A stretch of 64,000 nucleotides of DNA. Source: Dyadobacter sp. SG02. GTDB lineage: Bacteria; Bacteroidota; Bacteroidia; Cytophagales; Spirosomataceae. Location: assembly GCF_900109045.1 (NCBI RefSeq), contig NZ_FNYL01000005.1, positions 493,550 to 557,549 on the forward strand, given 5' to 3'. Of this stretch, positions 1-8,081 are shown one piece after another; the first letter of the stretch is position 1, and every line of letters begins with the position of its first letter. Both the position numbers and the translations under genes were made by a program. Below the pieces are notes generated by a model, which made no database searches, was not told the DNA's origin, and saw only the letters and a program-made list of their open reading frames with translations.

Positions 1-2
1 CG

Positions 3-182
3 CCCAATAACGCCGTCGATACCTGGACCACATTTTCGCCGCAACAGTATAAAGAATGGGAAGATATGCGGGTTCGCTTTATGGGAGCGGTCGTTACGTT
101 CGGAGCATTTCAGCTACTGCTCGTCGCAAACCTGATCGTGAAGGGAGTTAAGGGTTTCCGACCACAGACGCCCGACCGCTGA
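3..182 (+). CDS. C-terminal end of an unidentified membrane protein (partial)
   Basis: The window opens inside a gene; the last 59 codons are open in this frame and end at TGA 180-182. The tail holds one hydrophobic stretch (roughly residues 29-45 of the visible part, rich in V, L, F and A) followed by a basic end with K, R and P, which reads as a last transmembrane helix with a short tail on the positive-inside side. No family is recognisable from so short a piece. It converges on the epimerase-like gene ending at 709. A decamer repeat array starts eight bases after its stop codon. That the frame is coding is inferred from its amino-acid make-up and the lack of competing frames. Confidence 0.55.
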   Translation, partial: PNNAVDTWTTFSPQQYKEWEDMRVRFMGAVVTFGAFQLLLVANLIVKGVKGFRPQTPDR

Positions 183-190
183 CTGCCGAA

Positions 191-300
191 CAAGTGTCAT
201 TTGTTGTCAGGTTTGGTCAGGGGTTGTCATTTGTGGTCATTTGTTGTCATTTATAGTCATTTGTTGTCATTTGTAGTAAGGTATTGTCAACAGAAGTCAA
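191..300 (+). repeat. Array of 11 decamer repeats, GTCA orientation
   Basis: Eleven 10-bp units follow one another without spacers and in exact register (191-200, 201-210 ... 291-300). The units look like TTGTNGTCAT, with the GTCA core always at positions 6-9 and the first five bases more variable. It begins just after the stop of the upstream + strand gene. It is the same family as the array at 501-690 but in the opposite orientation, so the two could pair as arms of a long stem around the palindrome at 386-441. Confidence 0.9.
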
Positions 301-385
301 TTGTCGCCTGATGTTCTTTTTGATTTGGAAGTAAATGCAGTTGATATGTAACATAGGCAGAAAACACATTTGCCCGATTGCGTTA

Positions 386-492
386 AAATGCCGTCAGGCA
401 TGTAACAACAGCGCATTGTTGTTACATGCCTGACGGCATTTCTCGAAACACATCATTCATATTACTACCAATGTTTCATCGCGACGCGATTT
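386..492. repeat. 25-bp perfect palindrome plus conserved ATCGC-GCGAT motif (repeat copy 1)
   Basis: Bases 386-410 and 417-441 are a perfect 25-bp inverted repeat around the 6-base loop GCGCAT; its core is TGCCGTCAGGCA. At 464-492 follows a second conserved block (ACTACCAATGTTTCATCGCG and on) that holds a small ATCGC/GCGAT-type dyad. Both blocks recur at 5510-5620 and 10085-10234. The palindrome lies between two convergent genes and has T residues at both outer ends, so it could act as a bidirectional terminator. The recurrence with a fixed companion motif suggests a dispersed REP-like element rather than a one-off terminator. The function is inferred. Confidence 0.85.
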
Positions 493-500
493 GGGCTACT

Positions 501-690
501 CCTGACCGCTCCTGACTACGCCTGACCATACATGACCACTCCTGACTACTCCTGACCATACATGACCACCCCTGACTACTCCTGACTACTCCTGACCATA
601 CATGACCACACATGACCACACATGACCACACATGACCACACATGACCACTCCTGACCACACATGACCACTCATGACCACACATGACAACT
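501..690 (+). repeat. Array of 19 decamer repeats, TGAC orientation
   Basis: Nineteen 10-bp units run in exact register from 501 to 690, with consensus C(A/C)TGAC(C/T)AC(A/T). Units near the right end are almost identical (CATGACCACA), those on the left more diverged. It starts right after the conserved motif ending at 492 and stops 19 bases short of the stop codon of the minus-strand gene at 709. Read in the direction of that gene, the array is a GTCA-type tail, as is the array at 191-300 for its own upstream gene. There are no spacers, so this is not a CRISPR array. The 70-codon open frame across it is only the translation of the repeat. Confidence 0.93.
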
Positions 691-708
691 TTCAGCGTTC
701 AGCCGTCA

Positions 709-1551
709 CTACCGATTTAACCGATCCAGGTATTTCAACGCGTGATCCACATCGGGCACGTTTTTGTCCCAGTTTCCTTCGCGTTCGATGTAGACGTAGC
801 CGTCGAAACGCTGGCGTTTGAGTTCGGTGATGATGGCCGGGTAGTTGATCACGCCCGTGCCGACCATAACATCGTTGGCTTTGAGGTTTCCGGCAGCGTC
901 GAGGTCTTTGATGTGCAGACAGATAATCTTCCCTTGCAGGGTTTGAAGGCATTTCACGGGATCGAGGCCGCTGCGGACCCAGTGGCCGATGTCGGCGCAG
1001 GCGCGGAAATGCGGGCGGCCTTGCATCGCCATCACCACGGAATCGGGATGCCAGAAATAGCTTGATCCTTTCGCATGTTCGTGAATCGCTACTTTGACTT
1101 TATAATGCTCCGCCAGCTTTTCGATCGCATCCCAATGCTGTTTTTGCGGTTCGGCATTCAGGAATTCGAGGTTCATTTTTTGGGCAAATTCGAAATTGGC
1201 TTTCCAATCTTCTTCGCTCTTGCCGTCGGCATAGACCGACTTCATTTTCAATCCCCGTTTATCGAGCATTCCTTTCATTTTCTTTATCTCGTCGTCCGAA
1301 AGCCTGGGAATAGCGTGGCCATCGAAAGCGTCGCCAAGTTTATGAAAGAAGAAACCTTCGACATACAATGCATTGATACTGTCGGCTTTATCGAGCGCTT
1401 GCTCAAAGGAAAAGCGGTTGAATGAATACAATGCAACGCCGGGTTTCCACTTCAAACTATCTCCCGGGCCAGCCGTACGGAAGTTGTAAAACAATGCGGA
1501 AGCAGCAATGGACACGACGCTCAGCAAAAGCAGTAACTTATTCTTTTTCAT
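709..1551 (-). CDS. Exported sugar phosphate isomerase/epimerase-like TIM-barrel protein
   Basis: This 280-residue protein belongs to the AP-endonuclease-2-like TIM-barrel group of sugar isomerases and epimerases. An N-terminal hydrophobic stretch (about residues 5-20) after MKKNK makes it a signal or membrane-anchored protein, so it probably acts in the periplasm. Family hallmarks are visible: IHEHAK near residue 155, CADIGHWVRSG near 185, LHIKDLD near 215 and GTGVINYP near 232; the His, Glu and Asp residues in these match the metal-binding sites of the family. The usual role is isomerising sugars or inositols, but the substrate cannot be read here. The start is an ATG at 1549-1551. It lies 13 bases downstream of the molybdenum-hydroxylase operon, on the same strand, and may be co-transcribed with it. 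A similar protein is encoded at 55861-56760. Confidence 0.85.
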   Translation of the reverse strand: MKKNKLLLLLSVVSIAASALFYNFRTAGPGDSLKWKPGVALYSFNRFSFEQALDKADSINALYVEGFFFHKLGDAFDGHAIPRLSDDEIKKMKGMLDKRGLKMKSVYADGKSEEDWKANFEFAQKMNLEFLNAEPQKQHWDAIEKLAEHYKVKVAIHEHAKGSSYFWHPDSVVMAMQGRPHFRACADIGHWVRSGLDPVKCLQTLQGKIICLHIKDLDAAGNLKANDVMVGTGVINYPAIITELKRQRFDGYVYIEREGNWDKNVPDVDHALKYLDRLNR

Positions 1552-1564
1552 ATCATTAAATATT

Positions 1565-3802
1565 TCAAATTAACTTTTCCGGCGTAATCGGCAACTCCCT
1601 CACCCGCTTGCCGGTTGCATGGAAAACCGCATTGGCAATGGCCCCGGCGACACCTACAATGGCGATTTCGCCCAGGCCTTTGGAACCGATCGGGTTGGCC
1701 TGCATATCGGGTTTGTCGATGTAATATACTTCAATCGGCGGAACATCGGCATTCACCGGGATGTGGTAACCTGCAAAATCTGTGGTGACATATCGGCCGA
1801 AACGGTGGTCCATCGCCGAATGCTCCATCAGCGCCATGCCTATTCCGCCCACAATACCGCCGATCGACTGGCTGCGGGCCGTTTTATAGTTAATAATCGC
1901 CCCCACATCCGCGCACGTAACCACTCGCGTAACGCGCACCTCGCACGTGAGCGGGTCAACCTCCACCTCCACGAAATGGCAGCCAAACGAATACATCGAA
2001 TACTGGTCCCGCTCTGCCCCGGATTTCGACTCTTCCGTCACTTCCAGTTCATTCAAATGATGGTGTTTCAAAATATCCGCGTAACTAATCCCCTCCTTAT
2101 CGTCACCAGAACCCAAAACCTGACCGTTCCTGACTACTCCCGACCATTCCTGACCAGTTCCACGCGGCATTTCCCGCGCCAACCCGATCAATTTGCCTTT
2201 CAACGCCTCGCAAGCCGCATGCACCGCCGAACCCACGCTGGGGATCGTAGACGAGCCATTCTGGCCCGGCGCATCGGGCAGAGCCGAATGACCTAATTCG
2301 AAGCGGATTTTTTTGGCATTTAAACCCAGTACTTTGGAAACAATGCGCATCATGGCCGTGCCGGTGCCGGGGCCAATATCCATTGTCGCACTTTGCACGG
2401 TTACCGAACCATCGGCGTGCATCACCGCCCGCGCTTTGGAGGGATGCCGGTGGAAACCGTACAGGCTCGACGCCATACCGTAACCCAGCAACATGCCGTT
2501 CCGCTTCACCGACCGGGGCTCGCGCAGCCTGTTTTTCCAGCCGATCTTTTCGGCCCCCAGCTCATAGCATTCCCGAAGCGACTTCGCCGACCACGGCAGG
2601 TTCCGTTCCGGGTCACTTTCCGCGTAGTTTTTAAGCCGGAATTCCAGCGGGTCCATTTTCAATGCATAGGCCAGCTCGTCCATGGCCGATTCCAATGCAA
2701 ACGTCCCCGTGGCATCACCCGGCCCGCGCATCCACGTGGGCGTACCCACGTCGAGCGGGAGCAGGCGGTAGCGCGTGGCCACGTGCGGGCTTGCGTACAG
2801 CGCGCGGGATGCGAGCACGGTACGCTCCAGATGTTCCTCGTACATCGAGGTTTGGCCCGTTCCTTCATGGATAATGCCTGCGAGCCGCCCGTCTTTCCCG
2901 GCACCGATACTGATTTTCTGTTTGTTATAAGGCCTGTAACCGACGGAAGTAAACATCTGCTCCCGTCCCAGCACCAGTTTCACAGGCCGCTTCAATTGCT
3001 TTGCCGCCATGACCGCCGCCATGGTATGCGGCCACACGCGGATACCCGACCCGAATGCACCTCCAATGTACGTTGCCACGACCTGCACATTCTCCCGGGG
3101 CACCTTGAACGCCTGCGCCAGTTGCCCCTGCGCGGATTTTACGCCCTGGTTTTTATCATAGACAGTCAGCTTGTCCTCCGCTTCCCATATGGCGATGATC
3201 GCGTGCGGTTCGAGCGGTTGGTGGTGCTGGGTGGGAATAGTGTATTCGGCTTCGATTTTAACGTCCGCATTGGCTAGCGCACCAGCATCGCCGCGCTCAT
3301 AATCCTGAAAAGGCGAGTTTTTCGAACGCTGGACGTTCTGTGCAATGCCTGATTGATGAATGTTCTTTTCAAAATGCGTTTGATGGGTTTCCTTCTGGTA
3401 CGTCACACGCACGAGCGACGCGGCGTGCACTGCCTGCTCGCGCGTACCTGCGACCACCATGGCCACGGGCTGTCCGTCGAAGTAGATCAGCGGGTCATAG
3501 AACACGCGGAATGCCGTGCCCACCGGCATGCGCTCGGCAGGTTGCTTTTTGGGCGGCCAGCCTGGGACGGTAATCGCATTGAGGTGGCTGATCACCGCCA
3601 ACACGCCCGGCACGGCCTCCGCCTCGCGCGATTCGATGGTAGTAATGCTGCCTTTGGCAATGGTACTCGTCACCAATACGGCATGTACAAGCTCCGGAAC
3701 AGCGTACTCGGCCGAGTAGGTCGCCCTGCCGGTCACTTTTACGGCCCCGTCGACGCGACTGAGCGAGGTATCCGATGGGTTCTCCAACGTTTGTCTTTTC
3801 AT
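1565..3802 (-). CDS. Aldehyde/xanthine dehydrogenase family, molybdenum-binding large subunit (PaoC-like)
   Basis: This 745-residue protein is the molybdopterin-binding subunit of a xanthine oxidase-family hydroxylase, most like PaoC/YagR of periplasmic aldehyde oxidoreductases. The a/b hammerhead domain covers about residues 15-130 and the two Mo-cofactor domains the rest. GGAFGSG at 247-253 is a cofactor contact, and the C-terminal GSKGLGE (about 706-712) carries the expected catalytic Glu. It is the third gene of a 2Fe-2S, FAD, Mo operon, 7 bases after the FAD gene; this order matches PaoABC. It has no signal of its own and would leave the cell folded, carried by the Tat signal of the 2Fe-2S subunit. 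Residues of about 548-561 (near EWSGVVRNGQV) are encoded by a decamer repeat array at 2121-2160, an in-frame intrusion. No XdhC/PaoD-type maturation gene is in the window. Confidence 0.93.
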   Translation of the reverse strand: MKRQTLENPSDTSLSRVDGAVKVTGRATYSAEYAVPELVHAVLVTSTIAKGSITTIESREAEAVPGVLAVISHLNAITVPGWPPKKQPAERMPVGTAFRVFYDPLIYFDGQPVAMVVAGTREQAVHAASLVRVTYQKETHQTHFEKNIHQSGIAQNVQRSKNSPFQDYERGDAGALANADVKIEAEYTIPTQHHQPLEPHAIIAIWEAEDKLTVYDKNQGVKSAQGQLAQAFKVPRENVQVVATYIGGAFGSGIRVWPHTMAAVMAAKQLKRPVKLVLGREQMFTSVGYRPYNKQKISIGAGKDGRLAGIIHEGTGQTSMYEEHLERTVLASRALYASPHVATRYRLLPLDVGTPTWMRGPGDATGTFALESAMDELAYALKMDPLEFRLKNYAESDPERNLPWSAKSLRECYELGAEKIGWKNRLREPRSVKRNGMLLGYGMASSLYGFHRHPSKARAVMHADGSVTVQSATMDIGPGTGTAMMRIVSKVLGLNAKKIRFELGHSALPDAPGQNGSSTIPSVGSAVHAACEALKGKLIGLAREMPRGTGQEWSGVVRNGQVLGSGDDKEGISYADILKHHHLNELEVTEESKSGAERDQYSMYSFGCHFVEVEVDPLTCEVRVTRVVTCADVGAIINYKTARSQSIGGIVGGIGMALMEHSAMDHRFGRYVTTDFAGYHIPVNADVPPIEVYYIDKPDMQANPIGSKGLGEIAIVGVAGAIANAVFHATGKRVRELPITPEKLI
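2121..2160 (+). repeat. Decamer repeat array of 4 units inside the Mo-subunit gene
   Basis: Four units in exact 10-bp register (TGACCGTTCC, TGACTACTCC, CGACCATTCC, TGACCAGTTC) belong to the same family as the intergenic arrays at 501-690 and 10261-10310. They sit within the coding region of the large molybdenum subunit and are read on the other strand, giving residues of about 548-561. The translation (EWSGVV) resembles what the intergenic array would encode, which confirms the shared origin and the same reading phase. The frame stays open through it. Its coding-strand orientation is GTCA, as in the arrays found downstream of genes. Confidence 0.85.
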
Positions 3803-3809
3803 AGTCCGA

Positions 3810-4817
3810 TCAGGAAATGCCCGCCGCGGTTTTCAGCGCCGCGACGATCGCATTGGACGTTAGTTTGATTTTGAATGCATTCTGTTCCGTAGCCTTGGCA
3901 CTCTCCATTTCATGCTCCGCCACCTCCCTGAACAACTTTTCAGAAGGCACCTGTCCCCTCAGCATGAGGTCGATAGCCCAGTAACGCCACGGCTTGTGCG
4001 CCACGCCCCCGAGTGCCATCCGGGCATCCCAAATCCGGCCGCCGTCCATTTGCAGCGCCGCCGCCACCGACACCAATGCAAAGGCATAGGAAGCGCGGTC
4101 GCGCACTTTCAGGTAGTGGCTGTGTTTGGCAAATGCATTATCCAGCACCTCAATGGCCGTCACGAGCTCGCCGGGGCCGAGGTTGGTATCCAGCTCGGGC
4201 TGCTGGGTGGACAGGCGAAGAAAGTCTTTCATTTGTATCCTCCGCTCCCCGTCCCGGCCATTGACCACCACTACCGTATCCACGGCAGTGAGCGCCACGC
4301 ACATATCACTGGGGTGAACGGCCAGGCACGACGACTTTTCGATCCCGCCGAAGCCGTTTCCGGCAAAAAAGATCGCGTGTGTTCTGTTAATGCCCCCTTC
4401 CGCCCCGCAACCGGTACCCGGCTTGCGCTTGTTACAAGGCAATGCAAGGTCGTAAAAGTAGCTGCAACGTGTCCGCTGCAACAGGTTACCTCCTATCGTG
4501 GCCATATTGCGCAACTGCCCCGACGCGCCCGCGAGTAATGCCTGTGCGAGCAGCGGCTGGCGGGTTACAACGGCCTTATGTATGGCTACATCGCTGTTGA
4601 GGGCCAATGCGCCGATCCGTAGGCGGTCGTACCGGTGTTCAATTTTCTTTAAGGGAAGATGGTTGATATCGATCAGTTTCGTAGGCGACGCGATACCCCG
4701 CTTCATGAGGTCGATGAGGTTGGTACCGCCTGCGATGTACCGCGCTCCGGGGTCGTCGGCTGCCATGCCAATGGCTTCCGCGACGGTTTTGGGACGGAGG
4801 TATGGAAATGGTTTCAT
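3810..4817 (-). CDS. Aldehyde/xanthine dehydrogenase family, FAD-binding subunit (PaoB-like)
   Basis: This is the FAD-binding subunit of the molybdenum hydroxylase, 335 residues from the ATG at 4815-4817. That start is chosen because it gives the family's normal N-terminus (MKPFPYLRP) and overlaps the stop of the upstream 2Fe-2S gene as ATGA, a usual sign of translational coupling; longer frames reach back to 4991 but run through that gene. GARYIAGGTNLIDLM (residues 24-38) and ATIGGNLLQRTRC (106-118) are FAD-binding motifs. Cysteines 118, 128 and 137 in the insert RTRC...PCNKRKPGTGC resemble the extra 4Fe-4S cluster site known from E. coli PaoB, with Cys 164 a possible fourth ligand. The subunit passes electrons from the iron-sulfur subunit to FAD and an acceptor. 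Confidence 0.92.
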   Translation of the reverse strand: MKPFPYLRPKTVAEAIGMAADDPGARYIAGGTNLIDLMKRGIASPTKLIDINHLPLKKIEHRYDRLRIGALALNSDVAIHKAVVTRQPLLAQALLAGASGQLRNMATIGGNLLQRTRCSYFYDLALPCNKRKPGTGCGAEGGINRTHAIFFAGNGFGGIEKSSCLAVHPSDMCVALTAVDTVVVVNGRDGERRIQMKDFLRLSTQQPELDTNLGPGELVTAIEVLDNAFAKHSHYLKVRDRASYAFALVSVAAALQMDGGRIWDARMALGGVAHKPWRYWAIDLMLRGQVPSEKLFREVAEHEMESAKATEQNAFKIKLTSNAIVAALKTAAGIS

Positions 4818-5443
4818 ACTTTCGAGCCCTCCTTTTTTACTTCGAGAATAGCATCCACGATATTCGGATAGGCCCCGCAACGGCACAGGTTGCCGCTCAT
4901 ATATTCCCGCACCTCCTCCGCCGAGCCCGCATGCCCCTCGCGTATACACGCAACGCCCGACATCACCTGCCCCGGCGTGCAGTACCCGCATTGAAAACCA
5001 TCGTGTTTGATAAACGCTTCCTGCAAGGGATGCAACTTTTCACCTTCCGACAGCCCTTCGATCGTCGTGACCTTCGCGCCGTGCTGCATGACCGCGAAAG
5101 TGAGGCACGATAATGTCCTCCGGCCATCGATATGCACGGTACAAGCCCCGCATTGCCCGAAATCACACCCTTTTTTAGTTCCTGTCAGCCCGAGGTTTTC
5201 ACGAAGCAAATCCAGCAAGGTCATGCGCGGATCGATGGAAATCCGTCTGCGTTTTCCATTGATCGTGAGCGACAATCTGACCTTTACCGCATTGCCTGTC
5301 GGCGCATCTTCCAATGCCTGGGCCGTTTGCAGAAAGTCTGCCGGCGCCATGGAAAGTCCGGCTATGAACATGGATTGTTTCAGGAAAAAGCGGCGGTCTT
5401 CGTCGGGCGCGTCTGGCGGAATAGCGTCGTGATCGGTGTCCAT
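4814..5443 (-). CDS. Aldehyde/xanthine dehydrogenase family, 2Fe-2S subunit with Tat signal (PaoA-like)
   Basis: This 209-residue protein carries the two [2Fe-2S] clusters of the hydroxylase. The plant-type ferredoxin cluster has Cys 93, 98, 101 and 113; the second cluster in the four-helix domain has Cys 152, 155, 187 and 189. The N-terminus has a twin-arginine signal, DRRFFLKQ at residues 16-23, followed by a hydrophobic stretch to about residue 35, so the folded complex should be exported to the periplasm. It is the first gene of the three-gene operon and overlaps the FAD gene by four bases. The substrate is unknown; PaoABC relatives oxidise aromatic aldehydes. The ATG at 5441-5443 is the only start that keeps the Tat signal. 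Upstream lies a repeat-element copy at 5510-5620. Confidence 0.93.
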   Translation of the reverse strand: MDTDHDAIPPDAPDEDRRFFLKQSMFIAGLSMAPADFLQTAQALEDAPTGNAVKVRLSLTINGKRRRISIDPRMTLLDLLRENLGLTGTKKGCDFGQCGACTVHIDGRRTLSCLTFAVMQHGAKVTTIEGLSEGEKLHPLQEAFIKHDGFQCGYCTPGQVMSGVACIREGHAGSAEEVREYMSGNLCRCGAYPNIVDAILEVKKEGSKV

Positions 5444-5509
5444 GGTCGGTTAGTTCGGTGAATATGTTTCAAAAAGGGAGGTTAAGGTGTAATTTACCGG
5501 ATTTCGCCA

Positions 5510-5620
5510 AAAATGCCGTCAGGCATGCAACAACAATGCTTTGCTGTTACATGCCTGACGGCATTTTCCGGGATGTGTTATGCAACGTGATTGCTACCGA
5601 TGTTACATCGCTACGCGATT
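5510..5620. repeat. Palindrome plus conserved motif (repeat copy 2, no decamer arrays)
   Basis: Bases 5510-5532 and 5545-5567 form a 23-bp inverted repeat with one mismatch around a 12-base loop and share the TGCCGTCAGGCA core with copies 1 and 3. The companion block at 5593-5620 (GCTACCGATGTTACATCGCT and on) includes the ATCGC-TAC-GCGAT dyad. The 191-bp gap between the GH95 gene (ends 5635) and the Mo-hydroxylase operon (starts 5443) is filled mostly by this copy. Any promoter for the operon must lie within or between these elements. Decamer arrays are absent here, with only single GGTC/TGAC remnants at the borders. Confidence 0.85.
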
Positions 5621-5634
5621 GGCTGACGCCTATA

Positions 5635-8001
5635 TCATTTAAAATCGGCTGCATTCCATGTCTTTGACTTGCCTGCGACGATTTCGGCGTTGACCGTTTT
5701 ACTTCCGTATTTCAAAACCCGTTTCTGTGCATTAGGGGAAACCAGCGTCACGGATTTCAATTTTCCATTCTCCCAAATTTCGTCGACTGTCACATTACCG
5801 CGTGCTTTCAAACCTTTTACCGAACCGGTGGCCCAGGCGTCGGGTAATGCGGGCAACAATTCGATGACACCGGTTTGGGATTGGAGGAGCATTTCGGCTA
5901 CACCGGCGGTGGAGCCCATGTTGCCGTCGAGCTGGAATGGCGGGTGGGCGCAGAGGAGGTTGGCGTACGAACCGCCGCCGTCGGCCATGTTGGTACCCTG
6001 GTCGGCTACGGGGCGGAGCACGCTTTTGAACAGTTTGTGCGCACGGTTACCATCCTGCAAGCGTGCCCAGAAGTTGACTTTCCAGGCCAGCGACCAACCG
6101 GTACCATCGTCACCGCGGGCATTGAGGCTCACGCGTGCGGCTTCGGCTTCGGCCGGGGTTTTGGTAAGGGAAATCTGCTTGCCCGGGTGCAACGCGTACA
6201 AGTGCGACACGTGACGGTGGTGGCTGGTGGAATCGTCGACATCCTCGCGCCATTCCTGCAACTGTTTCCAGCGGCCGATCTGCAAAGGCAATATCTTGTC
6301 GCGGGTAGCGCGGGCTTTCTGGGCGAAATCGGCGTCGATACCCAGCAAGGCCGCGGCTTCGGCGGTGTTGTTGAGCACGTCCCAGGCCATTTCATGGTCC
6401 ATGGTAGCGCCGGTTGAAATGCCACCATGTTCCGGCGAGTACGATGGCGAGGAAACGAGGTGCCCTTTGCCATCATTGGTCAGGTAATCTATCCAGAACT
6501 CCGACGCCTCTTTCATGACCGGATAGGCCGTATTTTTCAGGAATGCCTTATCATTGGTAAATGCATAATGCTCCCACAAATGTTGGCAAAGCCATGCCGC
6601 ACCACCGGGGAAAAAGCCCCACGGGAAATCCCAGCCCGGCGAAGTATAGCCATAAGCGTTCAGCATCGTGTTCACGATCCATCCTTTCGCATTAAAGAAC
6701 TCCTTCGCCGCCAGACGGCCCGGTTCTACAATCGATTGCGTGAAATCTATCAGCGGCAAATGGCATTCCGAAAGGTTGGTCGCCTCGGCGGGCCAGTAGA
6801 GCATTTGTACATTGATATTCGTATGGTAGTCGTTCGCCCACGGCGGATTGGTGCTGTCGTTCCATTTGCCCTGCAAGCTCATAGGCATCGTGCCCGGGCG
6901 CGTCGAGGAAATCATCAGGTAGCGACCATATTGGAAATAAAGTTCTTCCAGACGGGTATCGGCCTGGCCCGCCGAGTATGCCTTCTGGCGCTGATCGGTG
7001 GGAATGGCTGGTGCGGTCGCATTGCCCAATGTCAGCGCGACGCGGTCGAACAGGCTGTGGTAATCCTTTTGTTGCTCGGCGAGCAATGCAGCGTATCCTT
7101 TCCCGGCGACTTTCGCCATGGTTGCGGCATTGACTTTCTTGAAGTCATTACCCTTATAATCAGGGAATTTCATCACATAATCCGTAGCGACAGTGTGGAT
7201 CAGCACAATGGATTTGGCACCGGTCACCGTGAGTATGCCATTGCTGAACGTGGTTTTACCGTCGCTATCGATGCGGTAAACGGTTTCAAAAGCCTGGTGG
7301 TTGTCTTTCAAATGCCCGCCAAATGTGTATTGATTTTTGGTAAACTGCTCATAATCTTTGGCATGCGGCGTTTCAAAACGAATGGAATAGGTTTCCGGGG
7401 TCGAAGAAGTGAGCCTGTACACCATCACTTTGGAAGGATAATTGCCGAAATAGGCCCTTTCGAAATGCGTCCCGCCTGCATCATAGCTTACTTTGCCCAA
7501 TGCATCCGAGATATTCAGCTCGCGGCGGTAGTTCTGCGCAGCGCCTTTGGAAGGCATTTTAATAAAAAGGTCGCCCACGGTTTGCTGCGCACCGAAATCG
7601 GAGGAAGGTGTATTTTCCCTTTTTTCATGGATAACGCCGGTCAGCTCCTTGTTGGCGAGCGCGTGCGCTTCCTTCATTTTGCCGGCGGCGAGGAGCTCGC
7701 GTACCTGCGGCAGATGTTTGTAGGCCTCTTTTTTTAAACCAAAATTATATTCTGCAATCGCTCCTTTGCCACCTGCCCAGAGGCTGCCTTCCGAAAACTG
7801 GATACGTTCTTCATCCGTTCCACCAAAAAACATGGCGCCCACGTGGCCATTACCGATCGGCAATGCCTGGGTCATCCATTCTTTGGCCGGCTGGTCGTAC
7901 CAAAGCGATAAAGGAGCAGGTTTCGGTTGAGGATTCGGCTGCGCTTGCAGCGGACTGAATGCGGTGACAGAACAAATGAGTAGTCCGAGAAATCTTTTCA
8001 T
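5635..8001 (-). CDS. Glycoside hydrolase family 95 (alpha-L-fucosidase type)
   Basis: This 788-residue exported enzyme matches GH95, whose members remove alpha-1,2-linked L-fucose (some remove L-galactose). A signal peptide ends near AQP at about residue 20. The N-terminal beta domain begins with LWYDQPAKEWMTQALPIGNG, typical of the family, followed by FSEGSLWAGG. The (a/a)6 barrel is marked by NINVQMLYWPAEATNLSEC, TGWSLAWKVNFWARL and FQLDGNMGSTAGVAEMLLQS; the last holds a conserved acidic residue of the active site. The ATG at 7999-8001 is preferred over upstream starts because it gives a clean signal peptide. It follows the GH110 gene by 80 bases on the same strand, so the two are probably one operon acting on fucosylated and galactosylated glycans. 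Confidence 0.92.
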   Translation of the reverse strand: MKRFLGLLICSVTAFSPLQAQPNPQPKPAPLSLWYDQPAKEWMTQALPIGNGHVGAMFFGGTDEERIQFSEGSLWAGGKGAIAEYNFGLKKEAYKHLPQVRELLAAGKMKEAHALANKELTGVIHEKRENTPSSDFGAQQTVGDLFIKMPSKGAAQNYRRELNISDALGKVSYDAGGTHFERAYFGNYPSKVMVYRLTSSTPETYSIRFETPHAKDYEQFTKNQYTFGGHLKDNHQAFETVYRIDSDGKTTFSNGILTVTGAKSIVLIHTVATDYVMKFPDYKGNDFKKVNAATMAKVAGKGYAALLAEQQKDYHSLFDRVALTLGNATAPAIPTDQRQKAYSAGQADTRLEELYFQYGRYLMISSTRPGTMPMSLQGKWNDSTNPPWANDYHTNINVQMLYWPAEATNLSECHLPLIDFTQSIVEPGRLAAKEFFNAKGWIVNTMLNAYGYTSPGWDFPWGFFPGGAAWLCQHLWEHYAFTNDKAFLKNTAYPVMKEASEFWIDYLTNDGKGHLVSSPSYSPEHGGISTGATMDHEMAWDVLNNTAEAAALLGIDADFAQKARATRDKILPLQIGRWKQLQEWREDVDDSTSHHRHVSHLYALHPGKQISLTKTPAEAEAARVSLNARGDDGTGWSLAWKVNFWARLQDGNRAHKLFKSVLRPVADQGTNMADGGGSYANLLCAHPPFQLDGNMGSTAGVAEMLLQSQTGVIELLPALPDAWATGSVKGLKARGNVTVDEIWENGKLKSVTLVSPNAQKRVLKYGSKTVNAEIVAGKSKTWNAADFK

Positions 8002-8081
8002 CACTGGGGTTTTGGCAAATAATGGTAAAATTAGAAGCCGTTTTTGAATTAAAAAATGGACATTCCGACAATCCAGGATCG

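Noticed and set aside
476..688. Open frame of 70 codons on the minus strand rich in W, S, V and M
   Set aside because: It is just the translation of the decamer array; the residue pattern repeats every 10 residues because 30 bases are three units.
191..690. Possible CRISPR array
   Set aside because: The units are 10 bp, contiguous and without spacers, and no cas genes are near.
4818..4991. N-terminal extension of the FAD-subunit gene
   Set aside because: It lies inside the 2Fe-2S gene in another frame and encodes a Cys/Gly/Arg-rich stretch with no family match; the ATGA overlap marks the true start.
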